From Streptomyces sp. NBC_00704 (lineage in GTDB: Bacteria > Actinomycetota > Actinomycetes > Streptomycetales > Streptomycetaceae): a stretch of 64,000 nucleotides of DNA. The notes beneath the pieces are model-generated. The model was not told the DNA's origin and searched no databases. It worked only from the letters and a program-made list of their open reading frames with translations. Numbering within the stretch: position 1 is the stretch's first letter; each line of letters starts with the position of its first letter. Location of the stretch: the NCBI RefSeq assembly GCF_036226605.1, contig NZ_CP109000.1, positions 558,001-622,000 on the forward strand. The letters run 5' to 3'. The position numbers and the translations under genes are program-made. Shown one piece after another: positions 55,427-63,270 of the stretch.

Positions 55427-55795
55427 TGCCCGGCCCTCCCGGTTCGTCGTCCTGCGCGGCGCGCGTCGTCGCGCGGCCCGCCCTGTACGTCGCGTGTCCT
55501 GCCCCGCGTGCAAACGGCTCGCGCGACCGCGCGTCGCGCGTCTTGCCTCGCGTGCACCCGTGCACCCGTGCACCCGTGCACCGTGCGTCGCGCGCGCCCT
55601 GCCAGGCATGCGGTGCCTCGCGTGCCGCCATGCAGCATCCGTCATGACGGCGGTCATAACAACCCCGCCGCCCGAACGGGTGCGTCGCCCGGCGTCGCGG
55701 CACGCGCGCGTATGGACGCGGGGGACGGGGGTGTCCTAGGGTGCCCAGAAAGCGCTTTCTAGCATGGTCATGCCATCACCTGGTCAGGAGCGTCC
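55427..55795. promoter_or_regulatory. 369-bp divergent region with short repeats and a LacI-type palindrome
   Basis: No gene is convincing. GTGCACCC repeats four times without gaps at 55552-55583, flanked by CGCG-rich imperfect units. The LacI-like palindrome (55747-55760) sits near the GH115 end. Confidence 0.6.
55747..55760. promoter_or_regulatory. LacI-type palindrome AGAAAGCGCTTTCT
   Basis: A perfect 14-bp palindrome with the central CG step typical of LacI-family operators lies 35 bp upstream of the GH115 start. Streptomyces glycan-degradation genes are commonly controlled this way. No LacI gene is adjacent. Confidence 0.6.
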
Positions 55796-58777
55796 ATGTC
55801 GCACACCGCACCGCAGGAACCCTCGCAGCCGTGGACCCGCAAGGCCTTTCTGCGGGGCATGACGGCCGCCGGGCTGACCCCGCTGCTGCCCGTGGCGCTT
55901 CCGGCGGCCGCGCACGCCGCGCCCGGATCCGCACGGCCCGGCTTCGACCTCGTGCGCGACGGCGTCGCGGCCGAGGTCTTCGTGGACGCGGCCGACGACC
56001 CGGCCGTGATCCGCGCGGCCGGCGACCTCCAGGCCGACGTGGAACGGGTCGCCGGAGTCCGGCCCGAGTTACGGCACACCCTGCCGGAGCGGGCCGCCGC
56101 ACTGGTGCTGGTGGGCACGCTCGGGGCGAGCCCCGTCATCGACGGCCTGGCCGCACGCGGGCGGCTGGACGTGTCGCGGGTGCGGGGACGCTGGGAGGCG
56201 TCCGTGGCACAGGTCGTGGAGCGTCCGCTGCCCGGCGTGCGACGCGCCCTGGTGATCGCGGGCAGCGACCGGCGCGGCACCGTCTACGGCGTCTACGACA
56301 CCTCGGAGCGCATCGGCGTGTCGCCCTGGCACTGGTGGGCCGACGTGCCCGTGGAACACCGGGACACCGTCACCGTGCCGGCCGGTCCCCTCGTCCGGTC
56401 CGAGCCCTCGGTCCGCTACCGGGGCGTCTTCCTCAACGACGAGGAGAACCTGACCACCTGGTCGCACCGCACCCAGGAGCCGGACAAGAACATCGGCCCC
56501 AGGACGTACCGGCGGATCTTCGAGCTGCTGCTGCGCCTCAAGGCCAACTACCTGTGGCCGGCGATGCACCCGTACTCCGACTTCTTCAACGCGTACCGGG
56601 AGAACCCCGAACTCGCCGACGAGTACGGCATCGTCGTGGGCTCCAGTCATCCGGAGGCCCTGCTGCGCAACGGCGTCCACGAGTGGGAGCCGTGGGCGCG
56701 CGAGCACCGCGGAGCGGACGGCGCGCTGCCCGTGTACGACTACACGGTGAACCCCGCCGTCATCTCCGACTACTGGCGGGCGCGGGCGCGCCAGAACGCG
56801 GCCTACGAGAGCAGCTGGACCCTCGGCATGCGCGGACTGCACGACTCCGCGCTGGAGACGCGCAACGCGACCACGGTCCCCGAGAAGGTGGCGGTGATGA
56901 ACGACATCATCGCCGACCAGCGGCGGATCCTGGCCGAGGAGGTCGGGGCGGCGGCCGCACCGCAGATCTTCATCCCGTACAAGGAGGTCCTGGACCTGTA
57001 CAACGCCGGCGTCCGGGTCCCCGACGACGTGACGCTGATCTGGCCCGACGACAACCACGGCAACATGCGCCAGCTGCCGGACGAGGCGGAGCGCGCCCGC
57101 GCGGGCGGCAACGGGATCTACTACCACCTGTCCTACTGGGGCCGCCCGCGCAGCTATCTGTGGCTGGACACCACGCAACTCGCCAAGGTGTGGCAGGAGT
57201 TGCGACGCGTGTACGAGCATGGCGCGGACCGGGTGTGGATCTTCAACGTGGGCGACCTCAAGTCGATCGAGACAGGCCTGTCCTTCTCCATGGACATGGC
57301 CTGGGACGTCGACCGGTGGGGCGCCGACGACGTCGAGGACTTCCTCGCCCAGTGGTACGGACGGCAGTTCGGCGTGCGCCACGCGCGCGAGATCGCGGCG
57401 ATCCGCACCGAGTACTACCGCCTCGCGGCGGAGCGGCGGCCGGAGTTCATCGACCGGAACGTGTTCTCCGTCGTCCACCACGGGGACGAGGCCGGACGCC
57501 GCATGGCCGCCTATGACCGGCTGCTCGCACGGACGCGGGCGCTGGGGGCGGAGCTGCCCGCCGCCTACCGGGACGCGTACTTCGAGCTGCTGGAATACCC
57601 GGTGCACGGCGCCTGCTTGATGAACCTGAAGTACTACTGGGCGGATCGCAACGCCCTCGCGGCGCGCCAGGGACGCGGCGCCGGGACCAACCGCTTCGCC
57701 GACCTCGCCGAAGCCGCGCACGCCCAGGAGGCGGCGCTCACCAGGCGGTACAACACCGAGGTGGCGGGCGGGAAGTGGGACGGCTACATCAACCCGTACC
57801 CCTCGCAGATCCCGAAGGCGCCCGGCCGCCCCGCCGTCACGCGGGTCGCCCGGCAGGAGACCTCCGGTCTCGGGGTCGCCGCCGAGGGGAACGAGACCGG
57901 CGCCCAGCGGCCGCTGTCGTTCGACTCGGCGACCCGGGACCGGCGCTTCGTCGACGTGTTCAACACCGGATTCCTCGACGTGACCTGGGCCGCGGAGGCG
58001 AATCGCCCCTGGGTCCGGCTGAGTTCGGCGGGCGGAACGCTCACCGCGCAGACGCGGGTGTGGGTCGGGATCGACTGGGCCCGCACGCCGGAGGGCGCCC
58101 ACGACGTCACGGTCGCCGTCACCGGCGGCGGACGGCGCTTCGAGGTGCCGCTGAGGGTGGTCAACGACGGTGAGCGGGCGCGCCGGCGGGCGCGCGGGTT
58201 CGTGGAGGCGGGCGGCTGGGTGTCGATCGACGCCGCGCACACCGAGCGGCGGATCGCGCGCGGCGGGGCGCACTGGCGGACGGTCCGCGGGCTCGGCCGG
58301 CGTGCGGCCGCCGTGGAGGCGGGTCCGTCCACGGCGGACCCGGTCACCGCCGACTTCGCCGCCCGCGCACCGGAGTTGCGCTACCGGGTGCACTTCCGCA
58401 GCACCGGGACCTTCCCCGTCACCGTGTTCCGGCTGCCCTCGCTCGACGAGCGCGGCGCGCGACGGCTCGCCCTGGCCCTGGACGACCGGCCGCCCGTGAT
58501 CCTGTCGGGGCAGGCCGTCGCCACCGGGAACCGGGGGGACGCCTGGGCGCGCAACGTCGAGGAGGGGGTCGAGAAGCTGACCGCGGCCGTGACCGTCGGC
58601 GAACCCGGCGAGCACGTCCTGCGCGTGTTCATGGTGGATCCGGCGATCACCGTGGACCAGATCGTCGTCGACACCGGAGGGCTGCCGACCGCCTACCTGG
58701 CGCCGCCGGAGAGCTACCACCCGGTCTTCAACCCCCACCCCGAGACCCGACCGGGCCTGGACGCGCCGGACCAGTGA
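55796..58777 (+). CDS. GH115 α-glucuronidase (xylan side-chain)
   Basis: The 993-aa secreted protein matches glycoside hydrolase family 115: a signal-like N-terminus with TRKAFLRGMTAAGLTPLLPVAL (Arg-Lys rather than twin Arg), RGTVYGVYDTSERIGVSPWHWWADVP, YRGVFLNDEENLTTWSH, LLLRLKANYLWPAMHP, IWPDDNHGNMRQLPD, YYHLSYWGRPRSYLWLDTTQ, and C-terminal β-rich domains. GH115 enzymes remove α-1,2-linked (4-O-methyl)glucuronic acid from xylan. ATG 55796 follows AGGAG. Codon 92 (56069-56071) is TTA, so bldA should limit translation. A LacI-type palindrome precedes it. Confidence 0.9.
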   Translation: MSHTAPQEPSQPWTRKAFLRGMTAAGLTPLLPVALPAAAHAAPGSARPGFDLVRDGVAAEVFVDAADDPAVIRAAGDLQADVERVAGVRPELRHTLPERAAALVLVGTLGASPVIDGLAARGRLDVSRVRGRWEASVAQVVERPLPGVRRALVIAGSDRRGTVYGVYDTSERIGVSPWHWWADVPVEHRDTVTVPAGPLVRSEPSVRYRGVFLNDEENLTTWSHRTQEPDKNIGPRTYRRIFELLLRLKANYLWPAMHPYSDFFNAYRENPELADEYGIVVGSSHPEALLRNGVHEWEPWAREHRGADGALPVYDYTVNPAVISDYWRARARQNAAYESSWTLGMRGLHDSALETRNATTVPEKVAVMNDIIADQRRILAEEVGAAAAPQIFIPYKEVLDLYNAGVRVPDDVTLIWPDDNHGNMRQLPDEAERARAGGNGIYYHLSYWGRPRSYLWLDTTQLAKVWQELRRVYEHGADRVWIFNVGDLKSIETGLSFSMDMAWDVDRWGADDVEDFLAQWYGRQFGVRHAREIAAIRTEYYRLAAERRPEFIDRNVFSVVHHGDEAGRRMAAYDRLLARTRALGAELPAAYRDAYFELLEYPVHGACLMNLKYYWADRNALAARQGRGAGTNRFADLAEAAHAQEAALTRRYNTEVAGGKWDGYINPYPSQIPKAPGRPAVTRVARQETSGLGVAAEGNETGAQRPLSFDSATRDRRFVDVFNTGFLDVTWAAEANRPWVRLSSAGGTLTAQTRVWVGIDWARTPEGAHDVTVAVTGGGRRFEVPLRVVNDGERARRRARGFVEAGGWVSIDAAHTERRIARGGAHWRTVRGLGRRAAAVEAGPSTADPVTADFAARAPELRYRVHFRSTGTFPVTVFRLPSLDERGARRLALALDDRPPVILSGQAVATGNRGDAWARNVEEGVEKLTAAVTVGEPGEHVLRVFMVDPAITVDQIVVDTGGLPTAYLAPPESYHPVFNPHPETRPGLDAPDQ

Positions 58778-58803
58778 TGCCCCGGACGTGCCCGTGGCAT
58801 CAC

Positions 58804-58981
58804 TGTGCGTCCCTGTGTTCCCTGTGCGTCCCTGTGTCCCGCGTGACGTTCCGGTGCGTCCCGCGTGACGTTCCGGTGCGTCCCTCATGGCGTCCTCATG
58901 GCGTCCTCATGGCGTCCGCGCAGGTCCCCCGTGGCGTCCGCGCACGTCCCGCGTGACATCCCCGTGCGTCCCGCGTGACGT
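58804..58981. repeat. Imperfect GTGCGTCCC/CGTGACGTTCC and TCATGGCGTCC repeats
   Basis: Several short units recur in the 239-bp gap between the GH115 stop and the convergent DUF2071 gene stop, including GTGCGTCCCGCGTGACGTTCC twice and TCATGGCGTCC three times. No gene is seen. Confidence 0.7.
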
Positions 58982-59016
58982 CGGGCGGGCCGGGGGCAGG
59001 GCGGGCCCGCGGCGGG

Positions 59017-59805
59017 TCAGGGCGTGGGGATGCCGGCCGGGCCGGGTCGGCGCGCGGGGCGGGCGAAACGGACCGGGACACCCGGCGAGTACAGGACGCT
59101 CACCGGATCCCGCTCGGGCGCCGGCAGGCCCGCCGCCGCGATCAGGTCCTCCTCGCACTCCACCAGCTCGGCCCGGTGCAGCGGCCAGCGCGGATGCGCG
59201 TTGGGCAGAAACATCGACCGGCCGAAGAAGGCGCTGTGCAGCCCCCAGCGCGCGGTCAGGAAGTGCTCCAGCGCGGTGGGTTCGCCGATCGGCCCGCCCA
59301 CCCGCACCGCGATCCGGCTGCGGGCGCCGCGCGGCGCGGGCCAGCGGCGGCGGCTGGTGTAGACGACGGTGTCGCCTTCGGCGTCGATCGCCATGCGCGA
59401 CCACGCGTAGGGCAGCCGGAAGCCGGCCCGCGCCACGGCCACCGGCACCAGCCGGGAGGCGTCCAGCGAGCGGAAGACCACGCCGCGGCGCCCGTGCGCG
59501 TCGACCGAGTACAGCCGCACGTTCGTCTCGGGGAAGGAGCCGAGGTAGGGCACGCCCGGCAGGCGGAACCAGCCCACCCGGTGCATCCGGAACGCCACCA
59601 GGCCGACGTAGGTGACGCCGTCGAGGGTGTCCGGGACCGTTCCGGGCGGCAGCAGCCCGGCGACGTCCGCCGGGTCGGCCGCCCAGTGCAGGAAGGTCAG
59701 GTCCAGCCAGGACTGGGTGAGCAGCGGGCGCGCGATCAGGCCCGGAGCGTCGGGCGTGACGGGTTGCGGCGGGACCGGGGCCGGTGGCTGCGGTATGTGC
59801 GGCAC
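59017..59805 (-). CDS. DUF2071 (YqjF-like) protein
   Basis: The 262-aa protein has the YqjF/DUF2071 pattern: LLTQSWLDLTFLHWAADPADVAGLLPPGTVPDTLDGVTYVGLVAFRMHRVG, then ETNVRLYSVDAHGRRGVVFRSLDASRLVPVAVAR and FLTARWGLHS. The family is acetoacetate-decarboxylase-like in fold and has no settled role. GTG 59805 is the likely start; a longer ATG start is possible but its N-terminus is Arg/Ser-rich. It converges with GH115. Confidence 0.78.
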   Translation of the reverse strand: MPHIPQPPAPVPPQPVTPDAPGLIARPLLTQSWLDLTFLHWAADPADVAGLLPPGTVPDTLDGVTYVGLVAFRMHRVGWFRLPGVPYLGSFPETNVRLYSVDAHGRRGVVFRSLDASRLVPVAVARAGFRLPYAWSRMAIDAEGDTVVYTSRRRWPAPRGARSRIAVRVGGPIGEPTALEHFLTARWGLHSAFFGRSMFLPNAHPRWPLHRAELVECEEDLIAAAGLPAPERDPVSVLYSPGVPVRFARPARRPGPAGIPTP

Positions 59806-59988
59806 CGCCTCAGTATCCCCGACGGCGGCCCGGGAGGACCGGCCGCTGTGGCTGAGGACACATGTCGTTCCGCGGGGGTCTCGGGCTACGGTTCTTCGCA
59901 GCCCCCGCATTTCCGCAGCCCTCCTGCGCTGCCCCTCCCCCACTGATCACCGCTGCTCTTCGCTGCCGCACACCTCGGACGGCCCGCC

Positions 59989-60510
59989 TTGTTCGCTGAT
60001 CTCTCCCCGCTCACCGCCGCCAGCGCCCACTGGCTCACCCGGGCCTACCCGGCGAGCGGCGGCGCGCTCGCCGACGCGTTGTGCGAGGCGCAGGCCCGGC
60101 AGGCGGCGACGGTGGCGGCCCGGCTGCGCTATCCGACCGCCACGGACGCCGCCCTGGTCGGCATGGCGGGCCCGGGCGGCTCGGGCCGCCTGGACTGGGT
60201 CAGCGGCGCGGACGCCGGCGTCTCCCTCGACGACCATGCCTGGCGGACCTGGGTCGACGAGGTCGTCGTCAGCTGGGCGGCCTGTCTGCTCGGCGACCCT
60301 GAGCTGGCAGCCGCGGCGGTGGCCGCGCTCGCGGAGGACGAACCCGGTCCGGGGACGCCGCCCGGCTTCCGGCGTCTGGTCGCGCCCGACGACCGCGACC
60401 TGGGCGCGGCGGCGCTGCTGCGCCACCCCGATCTCCTCGCCCCGGTGGCCGGCCTGCACCGCGCCCGGCTCCTGGACCGCCTCGGACACGGCCGGGCGCT
60501 CGTCGCCTGA
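59989..60510 (+). CDS. Hypothetical protein, 173 aa
   Basis: The product is Ala- and Asp-rich with alternating helices (LADALCEAQARQAATVAARL, VSWAACLLGDPELAAAAVAALAEDEPG). I recognise no family, signal or motif. Codon use with strong third-position GC across the whole frame supports a real gene. TTG 59989 is the first start; ribosome binding is poor, so the exact start is uncertain. It is divergent from the DUF2071 gene and is followed by the duplicated segment upstream of dhaK. Confidence 0.55.
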   Translation: MFADLSPLTAASAHWLTRAYPASGGALADALCEAQARQAATVAARLRYPTATDAALVGMAGPGGSGRLDWVSGADAGVSLDDHAWRTWVDEVVVSWAACLLGDPELAAAAVAALAEDEPGPGTPPGFRRLVAPDDRDLGAAALLRHPDLLAPVAGLHRARLLDRLGHGRALVA

Positions 60511-60540
60511 GGCGCCCCTCGCCCGTGCGCCCGCGCGTGT

Positions 60541-60745
60541 GGCACTGCCGCCCTGAGGTCTCGATCGGGGCGTTTCCGGCCCCGTTTCCGCCGGTGAGGG
60601 CCGGGGACGGTCGGGCACGCTCCGGCCGTCCCCGTCCGCCCGGCGCGCCCGTCATGTGGGGCACTGCCGTCCTGAGGCCTCGGTCCGGGCGTTTCCGGCC
60701 CCGGTTCCGCCGGTGGGGGCCGGGGCGGTCGGGCACGCTCCGGCC
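60541..60745. repeat. 87-bp segment duplicated in direct orientation upstream of dhaK
   Basis: Bases 60541-60627 and 60660-60745 are about 90 percent identical and start 119 bp apart. Each holds GGCACTGCCGNCCTGAGG, a GCGTTTCCGGCCCC core and GGTCGGGCACGCTCCGGCC. No coding frame persists through both. It may be a duplicated regulatory module or a small interspersed repeat. Confidence 0.78.
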
Positions 60746-61000
60746 GCGCCCGTCCGTCCGCCCGCCCCCGCGCCCGTCCGTCCGTGCCTGCGGCGAAGGA
60801 CGCTTTCGGCGGCGTCGCGTTCCCGGCGATCGGCTCGCAGGAGCCGACGCGAGGACAACTGCCGTCGGTGCGAGCGCGGTTGGCGGCCGCAGGCGGCACG
60901 GGCCGGGCGGTCGGCCTTCCGTCACCCGTCCCGGGCCGCCAGGAGGCCGGTCCGGCCCGCTTGCGCCTTCCCTCTCGCCGCACGTCGGCGTGTCCGGCAA
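60746..61000. other. Rest of the dhaK upstream region, no gene seen
   Basis: The remaining part of the 560-bp gap after the hypothetical gene has no convincing gene; dyads are short and imperfect. Confidence 0.4.
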
Positions 61001-61029
61001 GTGACCCGGACCGGCCTGGCGCGCAGAAT
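61001..61029 (+). promoter_or_regulatory. Candidate dhaK promoter
   Basis: GTGACC (61001-61006) and CAGAAT (61024-61029) are separated by 17 bases and could be the -35 and -10 hexamers, placing the start of transcription about 35 bp upstream of the dhaK ATG. Confidence 0.4.
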
Positions 61030-61070
61030 GGGAGTGGTGCCGCATCTACTAATCCCCCTGGGAGGTATCC

Positions 61071-62063
61071 ATGAGGATGCTGATCAACGTTGCCGAGACC
61101 GTCGTCGCGGACGCGCTGCGCGGGATGGCGGCGGCTCATCCCGAGCTGACCGTCGACGTCGAGAACCGGGTGATCGTTCGGCGGGACGCTCCGGTGGCCG
61201 GGCGAGTGGCCCTGGTCTCCGGCGGAGGGTCGGGGCACGAGCCGCTGCACGGCGGGTTCGTCGGGCCCGGAATGCTCTCCGCCGCCTGTCCGGGCGAGGT
61301 GTTCACCTCCCCGGTGCCGGACCAGATGGTGCGGGCCGCCGCGGCCGTCGACAGCGGGGCCGGGGTCCTGTTCATCGTGAAGAACTACACCGGTGACGTG
61401 CTCAACTTCGACATGGCCGCCGAGCTGGCCGAGGACGAGGGCATCCAGATTGCGAAGGTGCTGGTCGACGACGACGTCGCGGTCACCGACAGTCTCTACA
61501 CGGCCGGACGGCGCGGTACGGGTGCGACGCTGTTCGTGGAGAAGATCGCGGGGGCCGCGGCCGAGGAGGGGCAGCCGCTGGAGCGGGTCGAGGCGCTCGC
61601 CCGGCAGGTCAACGAGCGCTCCCGCAGCTTCGGCGTGGCGCTCAGCGCCTGTACGACGCCGGCCAAGGGCAGCCCGACCTTCGACCTGCCGGCCGGCGAG
61701 CTGGAGCTGGGCGTCGGCATCCACGGCGAGCCCGGCCGCGAGCGGCGTCCGATGATGACGTCGGGCGAGATCGCCGACTTCGCCGTCCAGGCGATCCTCG
61801 ACGACATCACGCCCCGCAACCCGGTCCTGGTGCTGGTCAACGGCATGGGCGCGACGCCGCTGCTGGAGCTGTACGGCTTCAACGCGGAGGTGCAGCGGGT
61901 GCTGGCGCAGCGCGGAGTGGTCGTGGCGCACACCCTCGTCGGCAACTACGTGACGTCCCTCGACATGGCCGGCGCCTCGGTGACCCTCTGCGAGGTCGAC
62001 GAGGAGCGGCTGCGGCTGTGGAACGCGCCGGTGAAGACCGCCGGGCTGCGCTGGGGCGTCTGA
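61071..62063 (+). CDS. dhaK: Dihydroxyacetone kinase subunit DhaK
   Basis: The 330-aa protein holds SGGGSGHEPLHGGFVGPGML (residues 50-69), the conserved NYTGD loop, and GVGIHGEPGRE with His218, which forms the covalent hemiaminal with dihydroxyacetone. DhaK binds the substrate while DhaL carries ADP/ATP. ATG 61071 follows GGGAGG. It leads a dhaK-dhaL-dhaM operon. Confidence 0.96.
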   Translation: MRMLINVAETVVADALRGMAAAHPELTVDVENRVIVRRDAPVAGRVALVSGGGSGHEPLHGGFVGPGMLSAACPGEVFTSPVPDQMVRAAAAVDSGAGVLFIVKNYTGDVLNFDMAAELAEDEGIQIAKVLVDDDVAVTDSLYTAGRRGTGATLFVEKIAGAAAEEGQPLERVEALARQVNERSRSFGVALSACTTPAKGSPTFDLPAGELELGVGIHGEPGRERRPMMTSGEIADFAVQAILDDITPRNPVLVLVNGMGATPLLELYGFNAEVQRVLAQRGVVVAHTLVGNYVTSLDMAGASVTLCEVDEERLRLWNAPVKTAGLRWGV

Positions 62064-62113
62064 AGCGGGGCACGCGCGCGTCCCGGACCGTACCGACCAT
62101 GCAAGGAGATCCC

Positions 62114-62719
62114 GTGCTCGACGCCGACTTCTTCCGCCGTTGGATGACGGCGGCCGCCGCGTCCGTGAACCGCGAGGCGGACCGGCTCACCGCTCTCGAC
62201 TCGCCCATCGGGGACGCCGACCACGGCAGCAACCTCCGGCGCGGATTCACCGCGGTGACCGCGGCCCTGGAGAAGGAGTCGCCCGCGACTCCGGGCGCCG
62301 TCCTGACCCTCGCGGGCCGTCAGCTGATCTCGACGGTCGGCGGGGCCTCGGGGCCGCTGTACGGAACGCTGCTGCGCAGGACCGGCAAGGCGCTGGGCGA
62401 CGCGGCGGAAGTGGACGAGCGGCAGTTCGCGGAGGCGCTGCGGGCCGGTGTGGACGCCGTGATGAAGCTCGGCGGGGCCGTCCCGGGCGACAAGACCATG
62501 ATCGACGCGCTGGCGCCGGCCGTCGAGCGCATCGGCGACGGCTTCGGCGCGGCCCGCTCCGCCGCCGAGGAGGGCGCGGAGGCGACGACCCCGCTGCGGG
62601 CCCGCAAGGGCAGGGCCAGCTATCTCGGCGAACGCAGCGTCGGTCACCAGGACCCGGGCGCGACCTCGGCGGCGCTCCTCGTCGCCGCCCTGGCCGAGAC
62701 CGAGGCCGAGGGGAAGTGA
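62114..62719 (+). CDS. dhaL: Dihydroxyacetone kinase subunit DhaL
   Basis: The 201-aa protein has the nucleotide and magnesium motif DSPIGDADHGSNLRRGF, with Asp29, Asp34 and Asp36, then GGASGPLYGTLL and a helical barrel with DKTMIDAL. DhaL holds ADP, which is rephosphorylated by the phosphorelay rather than exchanged. GTG 62114 follows AAGGAG. It lies 50 bp after dhaK and 7 bp before dhaM. Confidence 0.95.
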   Translation: MLDADFFRRWMTAAAASVNREADRLTALDSPIGDADHGSNLRRGFTAVTAALEKESPATPGAVLTLAGRQLISTVGGASGPLYGTLLRRTGKALGDAAEVDERQFAEALRAGVDAVMKLGGAVPGDKTMIDALAPAVERIGDGFGAARSAAEEGAEATTPLRARKGRASYLGERSVGHQDPGATSAALLVAALAETEAEGK

Positions 62720-62726
62720 GGCGGCC

Positions 62727-63137
62727 GTGAGCACACAGAAGCCGGTCGGGGTCGTGCTGGTGTCGCACAGCGCGCAGGTGGCGGAGGCCGTGGCCGAGCT
62801 GGCACGGGGGCTGGCGGGCGGCGGCGCGGCCGTGCCGGTCGCCGCGGCGGGCGGCACCGAGGGCGGCGGGCTGGGCACGAGCGCCGAACTGATCTCCGCC
62901 GCGGCCGCTTCGGTGGACCGGGGCGCCGGGGTCGCGGTCCTCGCCGATCTGGGCAGCGCCGTCCTCACGGTCAAGGCGCTGCTCGCGGAGGGCGACGAGC
63001 TGCCCGAGGGGTCGCGGCTCGTGGACGCCCCGTTCGTCGAGGGTGCGGTGGCCGCGGTGGTCACCTCCGCGGCGGGCGCGGACCTCGACGCGGTCGAGGC
63101 CGCCGCCCAGGAGGCGTACACCTACCGCAAGGTATGA
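62727..63137 (+). CDS. dhaM: PTS-dependent DhaM phosphotransfer subunit
   Basis: The 136-aa protein is a single EIIA-mannose-type domain. VVLVSHSAQVAEAVAEL has the phosphorylated His14, followed by LADLGSAVLTVKALL. It takes phosphate from HPr and passes it to ADP on DhaL, so this dihydroxyacetone kinase uses PEP through the PTS rather than ATP directly. Only the EIIA domain is present, not the HPr and enzyme I domains fused in enterobacterial DhaM. GTG 62727 follows GAGGCGG. Confidence 0.92.
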   Translation: MSTQKPVGVVLVSHSAQVAEAVAELARGLAGGGAAVPVAAAGGTEGGGLGTSAELISAAAASVDRGAGVAVLADLGSAVLTVKALLAEGDELPEGSRLVDAPFVEGAVAAVVTSAAGADLDAVEAAAQEAYTYRKV

Positions 63138-63270
63138 CGCCGTCCGTCCGTCCGTCCGTGCGTGCGTGCGTCCGCCCGGCCGAGCCTTCCGGGCGGACGC
63201 CCGGTGGTACGGCCGGGGGCCAGCGGTGCGTCGGGGCCCCGTCTCCTCGCCCCGACCCGCCCGCCGCCGG

